DNA of 64,000 nucleotides from Salegentibacter_A chungangensis (GTDB taxonomy: Bacteria > Bacteroidota > Bacteroidia > Flavobacteriales > Flavobacteriaceae): NCBI RefSeq assembly GCF_042678405.1, contig NZ_JBHTLI010000001.1:1116001-1180000 (forward strand). Direction: 5' to 3'. Positions 7,973 to 16,747 of the stretch are shown one piece after another. Every line of letters starts with the position of its first letter. Position 1 is the stretch's first letter. The notes below the pieces were generated by a model. It was not told the DNA's origin and did not search any database. It was given only the letters and a program-made list of their open reading frames with translations. The position numbers and the translations under genes were made by a program.

Positions 7973-8836
7973 TTATCCAAGGTAAGTCTTAAGGATCTTA
8001 CTTCTTGAAGTATGTTTAAGCCTTCTAATGGCTTTTTCTTTAATTTGTCTTACTCTTTCTCTTGTTAGGTCAAAAGTCTCGCCAATTTCTTCCAAGGTCA
8101 TCGGATGTTGGTCTCCAAGGCCAAAATAAAGACGAATTACATCTGCCTCACGAGGAGTCAGGGTTTCAAGAGCACGTTCGATCTCAGTTCGTAGGGATTC
8201 GTGTAGTAACTCCTTATCAGGGTTGGGCGATTCTCCGGAACGCAATACATCGTAAAGGTTGGAGTCTTCCCCTTCTACCAGCGGAGCATCCATAGAGACG
8301 TGACGGCCGGAATTCTTCATAGATTCCTTAACGTCATTAATGGTCATATCAAGCTCCTTCGCGATCTCTTCCGCACTTGGCGGACGTTCGTGAGATTGCT
8401 CTAAGAAAGCAAAAGTTTTGTTGATCTTGTTAATAGAACCAATCTTGTTCAATGGCAAACGAACAATACGGGACTGTTCTGCCAGAGCCTGAAGGATAGA
8501 TTGCCTGATCCACCATACGGCATAAGATATAAACTTAAAACCACGCGTTTCATCGAAACGTTTCGCAGCCTTAATTAATCCCAGGTTACCTTCGTTAATT
8601 AAATCGGGTAGTGTTAAGCCCTGGTTTTGATATTGTTTTGCTACAGAAACCACAAAACGTAAATTCGCTTTGGTCAGTTTCTCCAAAGCCCGGTTATCAC
8701 CCGCTTTTATACGTTGAGCCAATTCTACCTCTTCATCGGCAGTAATCAGATCAACCTTACCAATTTCTTGCAAATACTTATCCAGCGAAGCAGTTTCACG
8801 GTTCGTTACCTGCTTCGTAATCTTAAGTTGTCTCAT
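7973..8836 (-). CDS. rpoD: Primary RNA polymerase sigma factor (RpoD/SigA)
   Basis: A 287-residue group 1 sigma factor of the short Bacteroidota type, which lacks region 1.1. Region 1.2 is at the N-terminus (DKYLQEIGKVDLITADEE). Region 2 contains ANLRFVVSVAKQYQ and FDETRGFKFISYAVWWIRQSI, which contact the -7 element. Region 3 includes RPPSAEEIAKELDM, and region 4 ends with TLEEIGETFDLTRERVRQIKEKAIRRL for -33 recognition. This factor would read the TTG/TAnnTTTG promoters found across the window. A purine-rich AAGGAGAAG sits just before the ATG, a Shine-Dalgarno-like sequence unusual for this phylum. Confidence 0.97.
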   Translation of the reverse strand: MRQLKITKQVTNRETASLDKYLQEIGKVDLITADEEVELAQRIKAGDNRALEKLTKANLRFVVSVAKQYQNQGLTLPDLINEGNLGLIKAAKRFDETRGFKFISYAVWWIRQSILQALAEQSRIVRLPLNKIGSINKINKTFAFLEQSHERPPSAEEIAKELDMTINDVKESMKNSGRHVSMDAPLVEGEDSNLYDVLRSGESPNPDKELLHESLRTEIERALETLTPREADVIRLYFGLGDQHPMTLEEIGETFDLTRERVRQIKEKAIRRLKHTSRSKILKTYLG

Positions 8837-9157
8837 CTATCTTCTCCTTGGATTTTTATTGTGAATAGCTCTTGTATTAGTTTATACGTAAATACCGCTC
8901 GAAATGTTACAAAAAAGTTATTTTATTTTTTCTCGGGCGTTTCCCTTCGGGCCGGGCTTTACGCTTCAAGTCCTCGCTCCTTCCGGTCACTTCGGGCTCT
9001 TCGCTGCAATCCCTAACGCAAAAAAATGTTTTTGAAAATGCGGGTTTTCAGCTATCTGTTTAATAGAGATTACACCCTATTTTCAAGGTTTGTATTAAAA
9101 TTGTCGCTAAAAGGCAGGCTTAATTACAGCCCTTACAGAATATTTGTATTTATTATA
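8837..9157. other. Intergenic region between pnp and rpoD
   Basis: Holds the rpoD leader, a GC-rich repeat-like element (8935-9019) and AT-rich sequence. I see no gene. The longest plus-strand frame runs through the repeat element and is a by-product of it. Confidence 0.6.
8935..9019. repeat. GC-rich extragenic repeat-like element (GGGCGTT...CCCTAACGC)
   Basis: An 85-bp block much richer in G+C than its surroundings, bounded by GCGTT (8937-8941) and AACGC (9015-9019) in inverted orientation. It contains CCCTTCGGG, a small hairpin, and several TTCGGG/CTTCGC runs. Elements of this look recur between genes in flavobacterial chromosomes, to my recollection; only one copy is in this window, so repetition cannot be shown here. 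Confidence 0.55.
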
Positions 9158-9192
9158 TAAAAAAGCCCCGATGATCATCATCGGGGCTTTTT
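9158..9192 (-). terminator. Terminator of pnp
   Basis: Perfect inverted repeat AAAAAGCCCCGATGA / TCATCGGGGCTTTTT with flanking A and T tracts, just after the pnp stop at 9215. Confidence 0.9.
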
Positions 9193-9214
9193 ACTAATTA
9201 TTGCTTAAAGAAGA

Positions 9215-11464
9215 TTAATCTCTGTCTTCTCTTGGCTTTCTGTTTTCACGGCGGTCATCACGACCTCTGTTATCGCGTCCGCGATTGTCTCTGGAACCTC
9301 GGTTGTCACGACTTCTGTTATCGTCACCACCGCGGTTGTCCTTTCGTTCAGGTCTTGGCAACAAGGCTTTTCTTGAAACCTTTTCTTTACGCGTTTTTGG
9401 ATCTACACCAAAGTATTTTACATCCAGTACATCTCCAACGTTTACCACATCGGTAACATTGTCTGTACGATCCCAGGCAAGTTCAGAGATATGAAGCAGT
9501 ACTTCGTTTCCTGGAGCGTCCAGATATTCTACCACAGCTCCAAAATCAAGTACTTTTATCACTTTCACCTCATAAACACTTCCCTTTTCAGGTTTGAAGG
9601 TTATGGCATCTATTTTCGCAAGAACCTTGTCGATTCCTTCCTGGTTGGTACCAAGAATTTCAACGATTCCCTCTTCGGTTACAGGATCTTCATTGATTAC
9701 GATCTCTGTTTTGGTCTCTTTTTGAAGTTCCTGAATCACTTTTCCTCCAGGTCCGATCAATGCTCCAATAAATTCCCCAGGAATTGTTTTGGTGATGATC
9801 TTAGGAGCGTGTGCCTTAACATTTTCATTAGGCGCAGGAATTGTTTCGGTAAGTTTACCAAGGATGTGAAGGCGTCCTTCACGAGCTTGTTTCAGTGCGT
9901 TCACTAAAATCTCGTAAGAAAGTCCTTTGATCTTGATATCCATCTGGCAGGCAGTAATACCGTCTTCTGTACCGGTTACTTTAAAGTCCATATCTCCAAG
10001 GTGATCTTCATCTCCAAGGATGTCAGATAGTACCGCATAGTTCTCACCGTCAGAGATAAGTCCCATTGCGATTCCGGAAACCGGCTTTTTAAGCTGAATA
10101 CCGGCATCCATTAATGCCATAGTTCCGGCACATACGGTAGCCATAGAAGATGAACCGTTAGATTCCAATACTTCAGATACCACACGTACAGTGTATGGGC
10201 AGTTATCAGGGATCATTCCTTTTAATGCACGTTGCGCAAGGTTCCCGTGACCTATTTCACGTCTGGATGTTCCTCTGATAGGGTATGCTTCTCCTGTTGA
10301 AAAAGGAGGGAAGTTATAGTGCAGGTAGAAAGTCTCTTCTCCCTGGTAAGTTGGCAGGTCTACCTGGTTTGCTTCTCTTGAGGTACCAAGAGTTACCGTA
10401 GCCAGTGCCTGAGTTTCCCCTCTGGTAAAGATCGAGGATCCGTGGGTAGAAGGCAGGTAATCCACTTCGCACCAGATTGGTCTGATGTCTGTTGTTTTAC
10501 GGCCGTCAAGACGAATACCTTCATTAAGAGTAAGGTCTCTTACTGCATTTTTATGAGCTTCAGCAAAATACTTTGAAACAAGGCTTCCGTTTTCTTCAAG
10601 CTCTTCTTCAGTGAATAAAGCTTTAACTTCTTCCTTTAATTCAGCAACTGCCTCTGTTCTTTCTTTTTTGCTTGTTCCGCCTTTAGCGATGTCATAAGCT
10701 TTTTGGTAAGTTGCTTCGTGAACTTTCTTCTGAATATCCTCATCGGTTCTTTCAGTTTCGTAGTCACGGGTGGGTTTCTTGCCAAATGCTTCAGCCAGTT
10801 TAACCTGGGCTGCACACTGAACTTTAATGGCTTCGTGGGCGAATTTGATAGCTTCTGCCATCTCTTCTTCAGAACACTCATCCATTTCACCTTCAACCAT
10901 CATTACAGAATCTGCAGATGCACCAACCATAAGGTCCATATCGGCATTAGCTAATTCTGTTCTGCTTGGATTGATAACGAATTCACCATCAACTCTCGCT
11001 ACTCTTGCCTCAGAAATTGGAGTTTCAAAAGGAATGTCAGAAAGCTGGATAGCAGCTGAGGCTGCCAGTCCTGCAAGAGCATCGGGCATCACTTCATCGT
11101 CGTGAGACATCAGCTGGATCATCACCTGAGTTTCAAATTTATAGTCTTTCGGGAAGAGCGGTCTAAGAACACGGTCTACAAGGCGCATTACCAGAATTTC
11201 TTCGGTACTTGGCCTTGCTTCCCTTTTAAAATATCCGCCCGGATAACGTCCGGCAGCGGCAAATTTTTCACGATAATCCAGAGTTAATGGAAAGAAATCC
11301 ATAGTTGTTGGGGTGTAAGAAGATACAACCGTACAAAGCAACATGGCATTTCCCATTTGCACAACAACCGAACCGTGGGCTTGTTTTGCTAATTTTCCGG
11401 TCTCGATGGAGATCTCTCTTCCGTCTCCAAGATCGATGACCTCTTTAAATGTTTGTGGGATCAT
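9215..11464 (-). CDS. pnp: Polyribonucleotide nucleotidyltransferase (PNPase)
   Basis: A phosphorolytic 3'-5' exoribonuclease, 749 residues. It has two RNase PH domains (the first begins KEVIDLGDGREISIETGKLAKQAHGS; the second contains TRGETQALATVTLG and ESNGSSSMATVCAG with catalytic-site residues), a KH domain (GEFIGALIGPGGKVIQELQ) and an S1 domain (GSVYEVKVIKVLDFGAVVEYLDAPGNEVLLHIS). The C-terminal 45 or so residues are an Arg/Asp/Asn/Gly-rich low-complexity tail (repeats of DNRGR), longer and more charged than in enterobacterial PNPase. The gene follows rpsO on the same strand, the widely conserved rpsO-pnp order. Confidence 0.98.
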   Translation of the reverse strand: MIPQTFKEVIDLGDGREISIETGKLAKQAHGSVVVQMGNAMLLCTVVSSYTPTTMDFFPLTLDYREKFAAAGRYPGGYFKREARPSTEEILVMRLVDRVLRPLFPKDYKFETQVMIQLMSHDDEVMPDALAGLAASAAIQLSDIPFETPISEARVARVDGEFVINPSRTELANADMDLMVGASADSVMMVEGEMDECSEEEMAEAIKFAHEAIKVQCAAQVKLAEAFGKKPTRDYETERTDEDIQKKVHEATYQKAYDIAKGGTSKKERTEAVAELKEEVKALFTEEELEENGSLVSKYFAEAHKNAVRDLTLNEGIRLDGRKTTDIRPIWCEVDYLPSTHGSSIFTRGETQALATVTLGTSREANQVDLPTYQGEETFYLHYNFPPFSTGEAYPIRGTSRREIGHGNLAQRALKGMIPDNCPYTVRVVSEVLESNGSSSMATVCAGTMALMDAGIQLKKPVSGIAMGLISDGENYAVLSDILGDEDHLGDMDFKVTGTEDGITACQMDIKIKGLSYEILVNALKQAREGRLHILGKLTETIPAPNENVKAHAPKIITKTIPGEFIGALIGPGGKVIQELQKETKTEIVINEDPVTEEGIVEILGTNQEGIDKVLAKIDAITFKPEKGSVYEVKVIKVLDFGAVVEYLDAPGNEVLLHISELAWDRTDNVTDVVNVGDVLDVKYFGVDPKTRKEKVSRKALLPRPERKDNRGGDDNRSRDNRGSRDNRGRDNRGRDDRRENRKPREDRD

Positions 11465-11646
11465 AATACTTTTTTGAATAAAACCTGAGCATACAGGTCC
11501 TTGTTAAACAATGGTCTCCGCCTAACCGGACGGCCGGGTTGTGTTGTTGTGTGTAGTTGTGACAGACCAATGAAAAACTACCCTTTTTTGTTTAAGGGTG
11601 ACAATTTTAATCTAATTTGAGCACTTATTGTGCTGCTGTAATATAT
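11465..11646 (-). promoter_or_regulatory. pnp leader region
   Basis: Untranslated stretch between rpsO and pnp containing two possible hairpins: ACCCTT/AAGGGT (11580-11599) and a GC-rich imperfect palindrome AACCGGACGGCCGGGTT (11524-11540). PNPase leaders are autoregulated in E. coli; whether these hairpins act that way is inference. No TAnnTTTG box was found. Confidence 0.4.
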
Positions 11647-11670
11647 AAAAAAAGGGGGCAAAAAGCCCCC
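11647..11670 (-). terminator. Terminator of rpsO
   Basis: GGGGGC (11654-11659) pairs with GCCCCC (11665-11670), followed on the minus strand by seven T. It separates rpsO from pnp, so pnp expression would need read-through or its own promoter. Confidence 0.85.
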
Positions 11671-11676
11671 TGAAAG

Positions 11677-11946
11677 TTATTTTCTTAATCCTAATTCTTT
11701 TACGATGGCACGATACCTCATAATATCCTTCTTCATCAGGTAGTCAAGAAGACTTCTTCTTTTTCCTACTAGCCTTACTAATGAACGCTCTGAGTTATAA
11801 TCTTTACGATTAGTTTTCAGGTGATCAGAAAGGTGTGAAATTCTGTAAGTAAACAACGCGATTTGACCTTCAGTCGAACCGGTATCATTCTTACCTTTTC
11901 CGTGCTTTTCGAAGATCTCCTCTTTTTTCTCTTTAGTTAAATACAT
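11677..11946 (-). CDS. rpsO: 30S ribosomal protein S15
   Basis: An 89-residue S15, a primary binder of the 16S rRNA central domain. Typical motifs are GSTEGQIALFTYRISHLSDHLKTNRKDY, RSLVRLVGKRRSLLDYL and RYRAIVKELGLRK at the C-terminus. Length matches the family. It sits between accD and pnp on the same strand. Confidence 0.98.
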   Translation of the reverse strand: MYLTKEKKEEIFEKHGKGKNDTGSTEGQIALFTYRISHLSDHLKTNRKDYNSERSLVRLVGKRRSLLDYLMKKDIMRYRAIVKELGLRK

Positions 11947-12058
11947 TCCAATATTAATTTTAATGATTTTTATGTATTGACAGCTTTTCTGTCAGGCGGC
12001 AAATATAATACATTATGTTATAAAACCTACTTAATTCTATAACTTTTATTTTGGTCTT

Positions 12059-12916
12059 TTATGCTCTTACCGGCTGATTTTGAATGAGATCCAAATACAG
12101 GTTCACCTTGTTTTTAAGCTCTGAGCGTTTTGTGATAAAATCAAGAAAACCGTGCTCCATTAAAAATTCGGCAGTTTGAAAATCTTTAGGCAGGTCCTTT
12201 CCGGTAGTGTCCTTTACAACCCTTGGGCCGGCAAAACCTATAAGTGCTCCCGGTTCAGAGATGTTTATGTCTCCTAACATCGCGAAAGAAGCAGTGGTGC
12301 CTCCGGTAGTTGGGTCGGTACAAAGTGAGATGTATGGAATTCTTGCTTCAGCCAGCTGTGCTAATTTTACTGAAGTTTTTGCAAGCTGCATTAAAGATAA
12401 CGCTGCTTCCATCATTCTTGCTCCGCCGGACTTTGAAATTATCATTAAAGGAATATTGTTCTTCAAAGAATAATCTGCAGCACGAGCGATTTTCTCTCCT
12501 ACGACAGATCCCATAGACCCCCCAATAAATCTGAAATCCATACAGGCAATAACCAGGTCTTTTCCTTTTGATTTTCCGACAGCAGTACGCACGGCATCCT
12601 TTAAACCCGTTTTGTCTTGGGCAGCTTTAAGACGCTCGGTATATTTTTTGGTGTCTGAAAAGTTAAGAGGGTCTTTAGAAGTAATATCCTTATCCAGTTC
12701 CTTGAACTTATCGTCATCAAACAGAATATGAAAATATTCTTTACTTCCAATTCTTACGTGGTAACCATCTTCCGGGCTTACATAAAAATTGCTCTCCAGT
12801 TGTTCTGCATCTACGATCTTCCCTGTTGGAGATTTGTACCATAATCCTTTTGGTACATCTTTCTTCTCTTCGGTGGGAGTCTGAATTCCTTTTTGTGTTC
12901 TTTTAAACCAAGCCAT
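12059..12916 (-). CDS. accD: Acetyl-CoA carboxylase carboxyltransferase subunit beta, lacking zinc-ribbon cysteines
   Basis: Transfers the carboxyl group from biotin to acetyl-CoA as part of the AccA-AccD carboxyltransferase, the first step of fatty-acid synthesis. Carboxyltransferase-fold motifs are clear: MDFRFIGGSMGSVVGEKIARA, ISKSGGARMMEA, CTDPTTGGTTASFAMLGDI and FAGPRVV. The N-terminal zinc ribbon keeps its outline (GLWYKSPTGKIV ... NFYVSPEDGYHVR), but the four metal cysteines expected at about residues 29, 32, 47 and 50 are Ser, Gly, Ser and Asp. The domain therefore cannot bind zinc in the usual way, although the catalytic part is intact. It has a probable own promoter box at 12945-12952. 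accA is not in the window. Confidence 0.96.
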   Translation of the reverse strand: MAWFKRTQKGIQTPTEEKKDVPKGLWYKSPTGKIVDAEQLESNFYVSPEDGYHVRIGSKEYFHILFDDDKFKELDKDITSKDPLNFSDTKKYTERLKAAQDKTGLKDAVRTAVGKSKGKDLVIACMDFRFIGGSMGSVVGEKIARAADYSLKNNIPLMIISKSGGARMMEAALSLMQLAKTSVKLAQLAEARIPYISLCTDPTTGGTTASFAMLGDINISEPGALIGFAGPRVVKDTTGKDLPKDFQTAEFLMEHGFLDFITKRSELKNKVNLYLDLIQNQPVRA

Positions 12917-12944
12917 TTAGTTTCGAATTTCGGGTTCCAGTGTT

Positions 12945-12952
12945 CAAATTTA
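12945..12952 (-). promoter_or_regulatory. Promoter -7 box for accD
   Basis: Reads TAAATTTG on the minus strand, fitting TAnnTTTG. The predicted leader is about 20 nt. No good -33 TTG was seen. Confidence 0.5.
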
Positions 12953-12990
12953 TTGAATAGCTCTTTTTCTGAACCTGTTCTTGATAAAAT

Positions 12991-13023
12991 AAAAACAGCC
13001 GAAGTCAGACTTCAGCTGTTTTT
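12991..13023. terminator. Terminator of fbaA
   Basis: AAAAACAGC-GAAGT pairs with ACTTC-GCTGTTTTT around a 3-nt loop, with one C-A mismatch. It lies just after the fbaA stop on the minus strand. Confidence 0.85.
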
Positions 13024-13032
13024 TAGATATTC

Positions 13033-14100
13033 CTATAATGTATTTACGTTATTTAAGTCCTCAAATGCTTTTTTTAAGCGGGCTTTAAAAGTAAGCTCTC
13101 CTTCACGAAGCCATTTACGCGGATCGTAATACTTCTTGTTTGGAGAATCTTCACCTTCAGGATTGCCTATCTGGGTTGCAAGATAATCTTTTTTGCTTCC
13201 CATATAATCGCGAACGCCTTCAAGGTATGCATACTGAAGGTCGGTATCGATATTCATTTTGATAACTCCGTATCCAATAGCTTCGCGAATTTCTTCTAAG
13301 GTAGAACCACTTCCGCCGTGGAATACAAAGTCGATATGGTTTTCTTCAACTCCGTATTTTTTGGTGATATATTCCTGAGAATCCTTAAGGATCTTCGGAG
13401 TAAGTTTAACATTTCCTGGTTTGTATACACCGTGAACGTTACCAAAAGCAGCAGCAATAGTGAATTGATCGCTCACTTTGCTAAGCTCTTCATAAGCATA
13501 AGCAACTTCTTCAGGCTGGGTGTATAATTTTGATGCATCAACATCGGTATTGTCAACACCATCTTCTTCACCTCCTGTAACTCCTAATTCTATTTCCAGA
13601 GTCATACCCATTTTGCTCATCCTTTCAAGATACTTCTTACAAGTCTCGATGTTTTCTTCGATCGGCTCTTCAGAAAGATCGATCATATGTGAGCTGTATA
13701 GTGGTTTTCCGAATTCTTTAAAATGCTTTTCACTGGCGTCAAGCAAACCATCAATCCAGGGAAGTAATTTTTTTGCACAGTGGTCAGTGTGCATAATTAC
13801 CGGTACTCCATAAACCTTAGCGAGTTCGTGAATATGCTTAGCTCCTGCAACTCCTCCTGCAATGGCCGCTTTTTCATTTTCATTTGAAAGTCCTTTTCCT
13901 GCGTTGAATTGTGCTCCTCCGTTAGAAAATTGAATAATAACCGGTGAGTTTAATTCTGCTGCAGTTTCCATAACAGCGTTCATACTGCTGGAACTAATCA
14001 CGTTTACCGCCGGAAGAGCAAAGCCCTTCTCTTTGGCATAATTGAATATTTCTTGAACTTCTTTTCCTGTGGCTACGCCTGCTTTGATATTATGACTCAT
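13033..14100 (-). CDS. fbaA: Class II fructose-bisphosphate aldolase
   Basis: Zn-dependent aldolase of glycolysis and gluconeogenesis, 355 residues, the size of the E. coli FbaA type (class IIA). The zinc and catalytic motif VPVIMHTDHCAKKLLPW contains Asp106 and His107. FGNVHGVYKPGNVKL and FVFHGGSGST supply the other metal-binding His residues and the phosphate-binding loop. NTDTDLQY-type residues near KMNIDTDLQYAYLEGVRDY complete the site. It has its own promoter-like box at 14123-14130 and a terminator. Confidence 0.98.
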   Translation of the reverse strand: MSHNIKAGVATGKEVQEIFNYAKEKGFALPAVNVISSSSMNAVMETAAELNSPVIIQFSNGGAQFNAGKGLSNENEKAAIAGGVAGAKHIHELAKVYGVPVIMHTDHCAKKLLPWIDGLLDASEKHFKEFGKPLYSSHMIDLSEEPIEENIETCKKYLERMSKMGMTLEIELGVTGGEEDGVDNTDVDASKLYTQPEEVAYAYEELSKVSDQFTIAAAFGNVHGVYKPGNVKLTPKILKDSQEYITKKYGVEENHIDFVFHGGSGSTLEEIREAIGYGVIKMNIDTDLQYAYLEGVRDYMGSKKDYLATQIGNPEGEDSPNKKYYDPRKWLREGELTFKARLKKAFEDLNNVNTL

Positions 14101-14122
14101 AAATTAAGTTGAATTAGGCTTA

Positions 14123-14130
14123 CAAAAATA
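14123..14130 (-). promoter_or_regulatory. Promoter -7 box for fbaA
   Basis: TATTTTTG on the minus strand, about 23 bp upstream of the fbaA ATG and between it and the tamL stop. No clear -33 element. Confidence 0.5.
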
Positions 14131-14145
14131 AGAAAATAAGTTGGC

Positions 14146-16740
14146 TTAGAAAGGATAATTGATCCCTACGTTGTATACAGCGTGGTTAAAGTTGTAATCT
14201 TTAAACCATCGGCTGCCTTCATCACGGGCAGGGTCGTAAGTTTTGAAGCCTATGTCAAACCTTAAAACGAAAAAGTTAAAATCATAACGCAGTCCAAAAC
14301 CGGAACCAACAGCGATATCTTTGAGGTCTGAAAAGGAGGTGAATGTTGAAGCCGGGTCATCCACAATATCCAGTACATTCCAGATATTACCAACGTCAAT
14401 AAAGAATGCGCTGTTCAGATCACTAAACAGGTTGTAACGGTATTCCAGGTTTAAGGCAAGCTTCATATTTGCTTCATTAAACTCGTTACGGCCACCGCTG
14501 CTTCCAGGGCCAAGGTCATAGGCTTGCCAGGCACGGTTGTCGTTGGGGCCTCCGGCAAAAAAACTTCGCGCAAACGGTATGCTGTTCGCATTTCCGTAGG
14601 GTATAGCGATACCCCCAAAAGTTCTTAATGCAAAAATATTGTCGTGGCCAAGATCCCAGTGCTTTATGAAGTCGATCTCGGTTTTCGCATACTGAGAATA
14701 GGCTACCCCTAAAACCTCGTAATTTCCGTTTTCATTTTTATCAAAGCTTATAATTTTTGACAGGGCAGAAAGGGCATTTCCAGCTGTTTCTATCTTAAAC
14801 CTGAATCTTGAAAACTCCTCATCGTACAGGTTCTCCTTGGTGTTCCATAAATACGTGTAATTAGAGGCGAAGATGAGGTTGTTTTCGGTTAGTCTGTTTT
14901 TACGCTCCCTGATATTGATTACACTTTGTCTTTGCGTGGAATTCAGGCCTGTGGTGGTGCCGGTGTCATTATAAACATCCCTGATAAAGTTCTCCGCGCC
15001 TTTTGGAATGATAAGATCACCATCTTCATCAAGATAAGTCGGGCTGGTTACCACATTGGGTGATTGAGCGGTTTGATTCAGATCGTTATATGAGTTTCTG
15101 TAAACATTAAAATAGTTACCCACATTTAGGTTTCGTACATATTGAATGTTAAGAAGGTCCAGCTTGTTTGAGAGTTGTCTTGAAGGCGTCCAGCGGTAAT
15201 TTAATATCCCTGAAAGGTTTTGTTTGTCGAGTCCTATATTGTGCTGGGTGCTTACTCCAATACTCATAGAAGTAAAGGGCGACATATATTTGGGAATGAA
15301 CTTTTCGGTTTTAAAAGGGAAGAATATCCTTGGAAAAGTCAATTTAAGATCGGCTCCAATTTCCGAAATATCGAAGAATCGATCCTTGTCACTGCTTGCC
15401 GCGGCATCTGTAGAAGAACCTATACTTCCACGACCGGAGATCTCAAGATTTTCAGCCCCCCTGAAAACATTTCTAATAAGGAGTGAGCCTCCAAAACCAA
15501 TTCCAAATTTCTGGATGTTGCTTTGAGAAACATCAAAATCGAAACCCAGGGAGTATTTTGGCTGGGGAGTTAGAAAAATATTTGCAATAAGGTCCGTTCT
15601 GGTGCTGTCTCGTGGGTCTGGGGTATAGGAAATGTTCGGGTATTTGAATACGCGCAGTGAATTAAGTCTGTTATACGTCCTTCTTCTGTCAGTATCAGAA
15701 AATGTTGTTCCCGGTTTTATAAAGACTGCATCGGTAAGTGCTTCTGGTTTATATTCCATTTCCTCGAAGCTGTACAGCGTATACCCTTCAAAATTTGCGC
15801 TGTCTGTTAATGGTTGATTCCGGTTTGCGTAAGAGTAATCAGTGAAAATATTCACCTTACTGATATCGTGTATCTTGAAAGGAACTCTGGAAGTAGAATC
15901 TCCTTCAGAAACCTTTCGGTTTTTAATGATCACAGTAGTGTTTACTTTATGATCTGTATTTATAGTGTCAGCATTAAAGGTAATGTATTCCTGATCGAAA
16001 TAATAAACCCCTCTGTCTCTAAATAATTGTGTAAGCCTGTCCCTTTCCGCATTAAAATCCAGGGTTCTGTACTGTTCGCCTGATTTGATCTTTGCCTTGG
16101 CCTGATGTGCATCATATAAGGAATCGATTACTACTGATTCAATATCCTTGTTTATGGAATCTATTTCATACGGCTGGTGAGTAGTGACACTGTATTCTAC
16201 CTTAGCTCTTTTTCTTCCGCTGGGTTTAATTTCGTAATCAGTTTCTACATTGAACCATCCATTGTTCCAGTACCAGGAAGTTAATCTGTTTACAGATTTT
16301 TTGGTCTCCTCTTCATCAATAATTACCGGTGCTTCCCCTGTACGTTTTATCCATTCGTTAAATTCTTTTCGGGAGTGGATATACCTGTCCAGCTGTTTTC
16401 TTGATAGGATTCCGCTTAAATTCTTCCGTTTTTTTTCGTTTTCGAGGTACTTGGAAATTAAAATGGAGTCTATATCAGGACGTGCTAAATTGTAAAAATG
16501 AAGTTGAAGTGGGAAACCCAGCAACCTGGCATTTGGCTCCTGGTAAAGCTGGTTGTATATTTTTGACTTTTTTATTTTTTCGCCGTTAAGGAGAATGGTG
16601 TTGTCGGTAAGCAGGCGTTCATCGTCTTCAACTCTCTTAACAGCATCACAGGAAATAAACAGAAGCAGGGTTAATAAAATAAATGATATTTTTGCGAAAA
16701 GCCTTTTCAAATAGTAGGTCTTAAGAGTCCAAAAATACAT
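14146..16740 (-). CDS. tamL: TamL-type BamA/TamA-family outer-membrane assembly lipoprotein
   Basis: A Bacteroidota TamA homologue carrying a lipoprotein signal: a hydrophobic segment (ISFILLTLLLFISC) ends in a lipobox Cys, unlike proteobacterial TamA. After it come POTRA-like regions (residues about 40-400, with motifs such as YNRLNSLRVFKYPNISYTPDPRD) and a C-terminal 16-strand-type barrel with FFAGGPNDNRAWQAYDLGPGSSGG, the conserved barrel-lumen loop, ending in YNVGINYPF. It should help insert outer-membrane proteins together with TamB, which is not in the window. I prefer the ATG at 16740; an ATG at 16749 three codons upstream shares a CATG with the trmH-like start. Confidence 0.9.
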   Translation of the reverse strand: MYFWTLKTYYLKRLFAKISFILLTLLLFISCDAVKRVEDDERLLTDNTILLNGEKIKKSKIYNQLYQEPNARLLGFPLQLHFYNLARPDIDSILISKYLENEKKRKNLSGILSRKQLDRYIHSRKEFNEWIKRTGEAPVIIDEEETKKSVNRLTSWYWNNGWFNVETDYEIKPSGRKRAKVEYSVTTHQPYEIDSINKDIESVVIDSLYDAHQAKAKIKSGEQYRTLDFNAERDRLTQLFRDRGVYYFDQEYITFNADTINTDHKVNTTVIIKNRKVSEGDSTSRVPFKIHDISKVNIFTDYSYANRNQPLTDSANFEGYTLYSFEEMEYKPEALTDAVFIKPGTTFSDTDRRRTYNRLNSLRVFKYPNISYTPDPRDSTRTDLIANIFLTPQPKYSLGFDFDVSQSNIQKFGIGFGGSLLIRNVFRGAENLEISGRGSIGSSTDAAASSDKDRFFDISEIGADLKLTFPRIFFPFKTEKFIPKYMSPFTSMSIGVSTQHNIGLDKQNLSGILNYRWTPSRQLSNKLDLLNIQYVRNLNVGNYFNVYRNSYNDLNQTAQSPNVVTSPTYLDEDGDLIIPKGAENFIRDVYNDTGTTTGLNSTQRQSVINIRERKNRLTENNLIFASNYTYLWNTKENLYDEEFSRFRFKIETAGNALSALSKIISFDKNENGNYEVLGVAYSQYAKTEIDFIKHWDLGHDNIFALRTFGGIAIPYGNANSIPFARSFFAGGPNDNRAWQAYDLGPGSSGGRNEFNEANMKLALNLEYRYNLFSDLNSAFFIDVGNIWNVLDIVDDPASTFTSFSDLKDIAVGSGFGLRYDFNFFVLRFDIGFKTYDPARDEGSRWFKDYNFNHAVYNVGINYPF

Positions 16741-16747
16741 TTTTTGC

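Noticed and set aside
8714..9016. Plus-strand 100-codon frame across the rpoD start and GC-rich element
   Set aside because: Overlaps the 5' end of rpoD in antisense and continues into the repeat-like element; no coding signature.
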